In this document: one piece after another, positions 59,226-64,000 of the stretch
Layout: each line of letters begins with the position of its first letter
Position numbering within the stretch: position 1 is the stretch's first letter
NCBI GenBank assembly: GCA_001189215.1
Contig: LFCR01000006.1
Span: 62,001 to 126,000 of the forward strand
Reading direction: 5' to 3'
DNA from: Parcubacteria bacterium C7867-008
Lineage (GTDB): Bacteria; Patescibacteria; Paceibacteria; UBA9973; UBA2103
DNA length: 64,000 nucleotides
The notes under the pieces: model-generated
The model's input: only the letters and a program-made list of their open reading frames with translations
What the model was told of the DNA's origin: nothing
Databases searched by the model: none
Program-made: the position numbers and the translations under genes

Positions 59226-59756
59226 ATGAAAGAGCACCTAGATTTTAAACCTGTAGAAGAATGCCAAGATATCGTAAGTGAATCGGTATATGCCGTAGCA
59301 ACAGGGAAAGGAATACTGGCAGGTGCCATCAATCCCGAATACATGAATGGGCATGCGCTTTCAGATCATTATGATATTGATCCTGATAACGGTGTAAATT
59401 GCATTATTGTACGTGGAAAGCGAGGCGAGGATCGTGTGACCGCAGCAGTCCTTGTCCCTGTTGGATATCGGGCAGATCTAAATGGTTTGGTATGCGAGAA
59501 GTTGAATGCAAAGAAAGTATCCATGGCACCTTTAGATGATGTGATTCAAGAATCAGGAATGGAATACGGAAGCATCACCCCCATAGGGCTCCCTCTATCT
59601 TGGAAGATATTGATAGACAGCAGACTTATGGAAAAGGAAACGGTCATTGTTGGTGGAGGTAAGCAAGTATCAAAACTCCTCGTTCCAATGAGTGTTCTTG
59701 CGGCACTCCCGAATACAGAGATTGTTGAGAATCTATCTACTAGAATTCCCGACTAA
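59226..59756 (+). CDS. YbaK/EbsC-family aminoacyl-tRNA deacylase-like protein
   Basis: 176 residues. The fold is indicated by the core VNCIIVRGKRGEDRVTAAVLVPVGYRAD, LNAKKVSMAPLDDVIQESGMEYGSITPIG and a final VIVGGGKQVSKL (all in short). In this family such proteins hydrolyse mischarged tRNA. A TATACT box at about 59213 makes it leaderless. Confidence 0.8.
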   Translation: MKEHLDFKPVEECQDIVSESVYAVATGKGILAGAINPEYMNGHALSDHYDIDPDNGVNCIIVRGKRGEDRVTAAVLVPVGYRADLNGLVCEKLNAKKVSMAPLDDVIQESGMEYGSITPIGLPLSWKILIDSRLMEKETVIVGGGKQVSKLLVPMSVLAALPNTEIVENLSTRIPD

Positions 59757-59767
59757 AGATAGTACCC

Positions 59768-60097
59768 ATGAACATCGATAAACCACCGTCAGCAGAACGA
59801 AAACCCGAAGTATCACGAGAGAAAGTAATCGCTGTGTTTACAGAGGGCGGTTTATGTGAAGAATCAGTTGGACTCTACAGTACTTGGATGGAACAACTCG
59901 AAGTAAAGCGTAACGCCGGTGAAATTACAGACTTCGATGTTTTCTCGCAGTCTATCGAGATTAAGATTGAAGCAGGACTTATTAGAGAAGCCGTAGAAGA
60001 ATGTGAAGAAGTACTCGAACAGTTTGGAAGCACTTATGGCACCGGTGAAATGGAAGTATTCTGTCAACGAATTATTAGTGCCCATCAATTCTCGTAA
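59768..60097 (+). CDS. Hypothetical protein, 109 residues
   Basis: Unrecognised, acidic and helical, without membrane helix or Cys motif (one GGLCEESVG). Spacing of 11 and 8 bases to its neighbours suggests a four-gene unit 59226-60923. Confidence 0.5.
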   Translation: MNIDKPPSAERKPEVSREKVIAVFTEGGLCEESVGLYSTWMEQLEVKRNAGEITDFDVFSQSIEIKIEAGLIREAVEECEEVLEQFGSTYGTGEMEVFCQRIISAHQFS

Positions 60098-60105
60098 GTA
60101 TCAGT

Positions 60106-60498
60106 ATGGAAACTATCCCTGCAGATCTTCGCAAGGTACTTGCAGCCAACGCTAAGGCAAAAGTAATTTGGAATGATCTTACTCCCATTTCACGACGTGA
60201 TTTTATTAGTTGGATAGAATCTCCAAAACAACCAGAGACACGCATCAGAAGAGTGGGGAGAGTATGCGACATGCTTATAAGTGGTAAGCGTCGTCCTTGC
60301 TGTTATGCCATAGTGCCAATGAATTTGTATAAGTCTCTCAACGGACTTCCCAAAGCAAAAGCACATTGGAAAACTCTCACTCCAGACGAGCGGCGAGATT
60401 TCGTAGATTGGATAGAATCAGCAAAAGATACAGCTATGCATGTTGGTCGTATTGAGAAAGTTTGTGTATTACTGTTGAAAGGTAAACGTCATCTATGA
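60106..60498 (+). CDS. YdeI/OmpD-associated family protein with tandem repeats
   Basis: 130 residues made of two similar halves: LRKVLAANAKAKVIWNDLTPISRRDFISWIESPKQ and LYKSLNGLPKAKAHWKTLTPDERRDFVDWIESAKD (in short, both carry RRDF-x-x-WIES). It looks like a duplication of the C-terminal domain of the YdeI family, which is linked to bacteriocin tolerance. It overlaps the DUF2000 gene by 4 bases. Confidence 0.8.
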   Translation: METIPADLRKVLAANAKAKVIWNDLTPISRRDFISWIESPKQPETRIRRVGRVCDMLISGKRRPCCYAIVPMNLYKSLNGLPKAKAHWKTLTPDERRDFVDWIESAKDTAMHVGRIEKVCVLLLKGKRHL

Positions 60499-60923
60499 AA
60501 GAGCAAGATTTTACCAAACGACTAACCATTGTGGTGCGTAGCGATCTAGAGTCGTGGCAGGTGGCTAATGCCATTGCTCACATATCGGCATATATAGGAA
60601 ATAAACTAGAAGGAGATTTTGATACAGGAACATACTTCACTTCCGTAGATAACGTTACATTCCCAAGAAATTCTCAATACCCAATCATCATAAAAGCTGC
60701 ATCTGATACGAATGTCCTCAAACAAGCTTTTGACATAGTTCGTGCAGAAGGGCTGCTCCATATCGCCTTCATGCGTGAAATGATTGAATCCAGTGATGAT
60801 GCAGAAATAGAGAGGATTCTAAAGGATAAGAAGTGTGATGATATTGAACTACTGGGATTCGGTGTCTTTGGTGAGAATGAAAAGGTAAAAACACTTACCA
60901 AGCAATTCGGATTGTGGAAGTAG
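60495..60923 (+). CDS. DUF2000 family protein
   Basis: 142 residues, a PTH2-like fold: VVRSDLESWQVANAIAHISAYIG near the start, KAASDTNVLKQAFD, and FMREMIESSDD, LLGFGVFGENEKVKTLTKQFGLW at the end. Function unknown. ATGA overlap with the YdeI-like gene shows coupling. Confidence 0.88.
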   Translation: MKEQDFTKRLTIVVRSDLESWQVANAIAHISAYIGNKLEGDFDTGTYFTSVDNVTFPRNSQYPIIIKAASDTNVLKQAFDIVRAEGLLHIAFMREMIESSDDAEIERILKDKKCDDIELLGFGVFGENEKVKTLTKQFGLWK

Positions 60924-60945
60924 CTAGGTGCTACCATATTCTTAT

Positions 60946-61515
60946 ATGAACTGGATACAGAGCATTTTTACCGCACTCGCTCTCTTCTTTGGAAATCTTC
61001 TCGGTCTGTATCCAGAGAAGCCTCTGCAAGACCTACCGCCTATGCACCCCATTCAGGCAGCGACAACTTCTACACCAGTAGTACCGCAATCTAAACCAAC
61101 TGTTCCCGCAAACTCTTTTGATCCACTAACGGTTAAGGTTGGAGATGTTGTTGGTAGATTCACCGTTGTTAGTGTTGAACCAGTGCGTGCAGAGCAACCA
61201 TATGGTGAATCAAATAGTCGCGTAACATTCAGTGCAAACATACCAACCAAGGGACTTATTGTTGCTAGTGATAGGGGAGGGTATTTCTACCAACCAGAAG
61301 ATAAGACACTTTATCCTCGTTTTAAAGAAGAAGACCGTTATATATTTATGGGCACTGCATTGAACGGTTCCCTCACCGATAATGGACTTGATGATCGAAC
61401 GTATGTGTATGGAAGTGAATTTCCTGTCGAAGGTGTAATTACGAAACTGGAATTCATCCGATATGGAGAGGCAGATTCCAAAGTCACTATAAAAGCCCTT
61501 AGAGAAATTAAGTAA
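60946..61515 (+). CDS. Anchored exported protein, unknown
   Basis: 189 residues from the ATG at 60946. A helix (about 5-22) and a Pro/Thr-rich linker precede a beta-rich domain with VGDVVGRFTVVSVEPV and a late DRTYVYGSEFPVEG. No family recognised; it is probably on the cell surface. Confidence 0.6.
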   Translation: MNWIQSIFTALALFFGNLLGLYPEKPLQDLPPMHPIQAATTSTPVVPQSKPTVPANSFDPLTVKVGDVVGRFTVVSVEPVRAEQPYGESNSRVTFSANIPTKGLIVASDRGGYFYQPEDKTLYPRFKEEDRYIFMGTALNGSLTDNGLDDRTYVYGSEFPVEGVITKLEFIRYGEADSKVTIKALREIK

Positions 61516-61518
61516 AGG

Positions 61519-61565
61519 AAAACCGCCACATACTGGAAGCGCAACGGCTTCCTAGTATGCGACGG
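61519..61565 (-). terminator. Long hairpin terminator of purN
   Basis: The minus strand forms CCGTCGCATACTAGGAAGC with GCTTCCAGTATGTGGCGG, an imperfect stem of about 18 bp, followed by TTTTCC. It lies between converging genes. Confidence 0.75.
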
Positions 61566-61569
61566 TCCA

Positions 61570-62136
61570 TTACCCCCTAATGAGCTCAGCGAGAAGTGCA
61601 GGATAGAGAGCTCGTTCTCCCTCTTTGATTCTTCCATGCAGACTTTCTCGAGTATCTCCCGGAAGAACTTTCACAGACTCCTGAGTCATGATGGGGCCTG
61701 CGTCGAGATCGGCCGTTGCCCAGTGGATCGTGAACCCAGAGACTTTCACACCGTAGTCGAGCGCATCCTGTACCGCATTGTCACCGGTAAACGATGGCAG
61801 TAGCGAAGGATGTGTATTCAGAATCCTCATCCTAAACGCATCTGGTTCGAACATGCAGGGCGAGAACACGGTCATGAATCCGGCCATGGCGACCAGATCA
61901 ATCCGATGTTCTTTAAGAATTGCGATAGTGCGCCTGGTGTACGCTTCACGACCAGTGACGTCCTTCTTCCTGAATGTCCGATCTTGATGTACACACGAAA
62001 GGTTAGCCCGTCTCGCGATATCGAACGCGCGACAGGAACGATCAACTAGTACGAGCTCTATTGGAAGAGACTGTTCGATCATTGCCTCCAAGAGCGAGCC
62101 TGTGCCAGAGGCTAAGACAGCAAGACGCAAAGTCAT
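61570..62136 (-). CDS. purN: Phosphoribosylglycinamide formyltransferase
   Basis: Transfers the formyl group from 10-formyl-THF to GAR in purine synthesis. 188 residues with the N-terminal ASGTGSLLEAMI loop and the catalytic Asn-His in ILNTHPSLLPSF, and Asp in HWATADLDAGPI. It is full length. No other purine genes are in the window. Codons are richer in G+C than those of neighbours, so it may have been acquired as a single gene. Confidence 0.95.
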   Translation of the reverse strand: MTLRLAVLASGTGSLLEAMIEQSLPIELVLVDRSCRAFDIARRANLSCVHQDRTFRKKDVTGREAYTRRTIAILKEHRIDLVAMAGFMTVFSPCMFEPDAFRMRILNTHPSLLPSFTGDNAVQDALDYGVKVSGFTIHWATADLDAGPIMTQESVKVLPGDTRESLHGRIKEGERALYPALLAELIRG

Positions 62137-62225
62137 TCTCGTGCTCCATGTTGAGATTTCCTGTCTGAACGTACCATGCCCAGGGAAAACATTCGAGTTT
62201 CCTTAAAATAGGCTATAGTGCACCT

Positions 62226-62861
62226 ATGATAAAAGCAGTCATATTTGATTCAGACGGCATGCTCTCACATGGCCCCCGATTTAGTGACACCTACGCTAAA
62301 GAGAGAAACATCCCGATTGAGGATATGATCCCTTTCTTTAAAGGACCTTTTAACGACTGCATTGTTGGAAAGACAGACCTTAAAGAAGAACTTGAGAACG
62401 GAGGATGGCTACAGAAATGGGGGTGGATTGATTCTGTAGAGGAGTTTCTAGAGTATTGGTTTTCTGTTGGTGATCAGTTAGATGCGAATGTATTTGCAAC
62501 TGTCACTGAACTACGCGAGAAAGGAACCATTGTGGTACTTGCAACAAATCAAGAGAAATATCGCACGGCATATCTATCTGAGAAGTTTGGATATGAGAAT
62601 GCGTTCGATAAGATCTTCTCCTCTGCACGCACTGGCCATAAGAAACCAAATGCTGATTTCTTTCAAAAGATTCTCGAATATCTACAAGAACAAGATCCTT
62701 CAATCACCAAAGAGAATGTACTCTTCTGGGATGATGATATGGAGAACGTTGATGGCGCACATGCATTTGGCATTAAGTCTGAACAGTTCACGAACGAACA
62801 GAGCTATAGAGAGAAAATGGCTGAGTATAGCTTACTTAGAAGCTCCATTTCAGCGCTCTAA
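62226..62861 (+). CDS. HAD-superfamily hydrolase
   Basis: 211 residues. The nucleophile motif is FDSDGML (DSD instead of the usual DxD; both Asp present), the second motif ATNQEK, the Lys in GHKKPN and the acid pair in FWDDDMENV. A phosphatase or phosphomutase of unknown substrate. It overlaps the converging PAP2 gene by 26 bases. Confidence 0.9.
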   Translation: MIKAVIFDSDGMLSHGPRFSDTYAKERNIPIEDMIPFFKGPFNDCIVGKTDLKEELENGGWLQKWGWIDSVEEFLEYWFSVGDQLDANVFATVTELREKGTIVVLATNQEKYRTAYLSEKFGYENAFDKIFSSARTGHKKPNADFFQKILEYLQEQDPSITKENVLFWDDDMENVDGAHAFGIKSEQFTNEQSYREKMAEYSLLRSSISAL

Positions 62862-63381
62862 GTGCAGGTTTCTTAATAAGGTATATAACTGCGAGTCCGC
62901 TAAGTACTCCAACGACACATCCCGCAACCATATCTGAAGGATAGTGTACTCCTGCGGCAATACGCGCAATGCAAACCAGTACGGTGCATACATAAAATGC
63001 GATACCTAGTTTGCGGTTATAGAAGAACACTATCGTTGAGAATCCAAATAAGAATGACGCGTGACCGGAAGGGAAGGAAGGTGCATCTATGGTAAGGAGA
63101 TGGCTAATATCCATCGCAGCGAGAGGACGCAGTCGAGGAAAGAAGAATCGTATGGGGCTTGTTACCAGGAATCGAGCAATGCTTCCCGCTACAAACGCGA
63201 ACACAACACCCATAACCTTTGATCTGTGTGAGAGGTCTTTACGGTATGCCAGATAGAGTACAAACCAACCAACCAGTATGAATGGGAGATACGTAGCGAA
63301 AAACACAATCACTATATCCAATATAGGACCCTGGCCGGCAAATGAATTTAGAACCGAGAAAAGATAGAGATCCAAGGACAT
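62836..63381 (-). CDS. PAP2-family membrane phosphatase
   Basis: 181 residues from the ATG at 63381. Five or six helices. The three catalytic motifs are PIRFFFPRLRP (Lys replaced; the Arg-Pro present), PSFPSGHASF and RIAAGVHYPSD, which give His and Asp. It dephosphorylates lipid phosphates such as undecaprenyl pyrophosphate or phosphatidate. The first motif lacks the usual Lys but has a similar basic cluster. Confidence 0.88.
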   Translation of the reverse strand: MSLDLYLFSVLNSFAGQGPILDIVIVFFATYLPFILVGWFVLYLAYRKDLSHRSKVMGVVFAFVAGSIARFLVTSPIRFFFPRLRPLAAMDISHLLTIDAPSFPSGHASFLFGFSTIVFFYNRKLGIAFYVCTVLVCIARIAAGVHYPSDMVAGCVVGVLSGLAVIYLIKKPALRALKWSF

Positions 63382-63438
63382 GTACCCCAGCGTACTACAC
63401 ATTCTGCAGGACTCAGCCTCAAACGGTATACTGACCGT

Positions 63439-64000
63439 ATGAAGATCACCAAATTCCCGCATTCCTGTCTGCTTATCGAAACCAAGGCCAGACGCATCCT
63501 CATTGATCCTGGTTCCTGGAATACCGCATTACCAGAGCTTACCGATCTCAATGCCATCCTCATCACGCATGAGCATCAGGACCATTTTGACCTCGGGGTT
63601 ATGAAGCCTATCCTTGCAAAGAATCCTGGGGTGCAAATCATCACACACAGCGCGGTGGGGCAAAAATTAGATGAAGCTGAAATTGCGTATACACTTATCG
63701 AACCAGGGCAGACTATAGATATATCAGGTGTTTCTATTGAAAGCTGTGGCACTGAGCACGCTATTATCTATGGCAGCACGTCACCATGTCGTAACACAGG
63801 ATATCTGATTGATGAGAAGTTATTCGTTCCTGGAGATGCTGTGCATGACATGCCAGCAAAACAAGTAGAGATACTCGCTCTCCCTACAGGAGGTCCTTGG
63901 TACAAGACCTCAGAAAGTATTGATTATGCTAAAGCAGTAAAGCCGAACGTGGTGTTCCCGATCCACGACGCTATGTATACCAATGAGTACAAAAAGAGTA
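63439..64000 (+). CDS. Metallo-beta-lactamase-fold hydrolase, 3'-truncated by window edge
   Basis: 187 residues are visible; the gene continues past base 64000. The metal site ITHEHQDHFD (HxHxDH) follows the first strand ILIDPGSW, and a later LFVPGDAVHDMP supplies a further Asp and His. The VVFPIHDAMY motif is near the visible end. It resembles UlaG-like or RNase Z-like hydrolases. A TATACT box (63427-63432) 6 bases before the ATG gives a leaderless start. Confidence 0.88.
   Translation, partial: MKITKFPHSCLLIETKARRILIDPGSWNTALPELTDLNAILITHEHQDHFDLGVMKPILAKNPGVQIITHSAVGQKLDEAEIAYTLIEPGQTIDISGVSIESCGTEHAIIYGSTSPCRNTGYLIDEKLFVPGDAVHDMPAKQVEILALPTGGPWYKTSESIDYAKAVKPNVVFPIHDAMYTNEYKKS

Noticed and set aside
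62165..62190. Another copy of the array repeat
   Set aside because: GAACGTACCATGCCCAGG shows only a short likeness to variant A and lacks the TCGT and GTTC positions in register.
1185..63462. Recoded TGA (glycine) as in some Patescibacteria
   Set aside because: RF2 is present with intact motifs and many genes end at TGA exactly where their families end, so TGA is a stop.

Overview
The window looks like one contig of a Patescibacteria (CPR) genome, probably a Parcubacteria/Kaiserbacteria-like lineage; this is inferred from gene content and style, as no rRNA is present. The pointers are very compact single genes and short operons, and many starts placed 7-12 bases after a TATAAT/TATACT/TAGAAT box (leaderless style). 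Others are a shortened release factor 2, a pyruvoyl-dependent arginine decarboxylase, DUF2207 proteins with poly-Gly tails, and a tRNA with a group I intron. RF2 carries SPF and GGQ motifs and TGA is used as stop, so the code is standard.

Layout. 1-7.5 kb: a histidine kinase cut by the left edge, its receiver protein, an ABC exporter, arginine decarboxylase, a DUF2156 protein and a second membrane kinase. 7.6-19 kb: tRNA-Met, tRNA-Asp, tRNA-Thr(GGT) with a 188-nt group I intron, tRNA-Thr(CGT), a degenerate tRNA-like sequence, a sugar nucleotidyltransferase, an EgtD-like methyltransferase joined to a regulatory domain, and many small membrane or secreted proteins. 19-23.3 kb: the housekeeping block prfB-ftsE-ftsX-pyrG. 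25.7-29.9 kb: an integrated element beside tRNA-Gln, with a large serine recombinase, a Rep-like protein and three small genes, ending in a tangle of inverted repeats. 30.2-36.9 kb: a copper/thiol island (CsoR, CopA, HMA-membrane protein, cupredoxin-like protein, DsbB, DsbA, CDF transporter) with a CsoR operator inside its promoter. 37-39 kb: a LysM-M23 peptidase and a HEPN/AbiU2-like protein.

39.0-45.6 kb is the most unusual part. Ten copies of a 27-bp repeat, all in the same orientation, separate nine modules. Each module carries exactly one gene, on either strand, usually with its own promoter and terminator and often with foreign-looking codon use. The layout is that of an integron cassette array, but the repeat does not look like attC and no integron integrase is in the window. 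A degenerate eleventh copy lies at 54.6 kb.

45.7-64 kb: an L,D-transpeptidase, two TspO + PNPOx-like gene pairs, an ECF sigma factor with a membrane partner, and a redox cluster (rubredoxin, ApbE, an MsrQ-like membrane protein, an FNR-type reductase) near an anchored MsrB. Then come small enzymes (GNAT, SDR, YbaK-like, YdeI-like, DUF2000), PurN, a HAD phosphatase, a PAP2 phosphatase and an MBL-fold hydrolase cut by the right edge. Several solitary genes with G+C-rich codons and strong Shine-Dalgarno sites (3552, 16612, 23344, 56414, 61570) stand out from the leaderless host style and look acquired.
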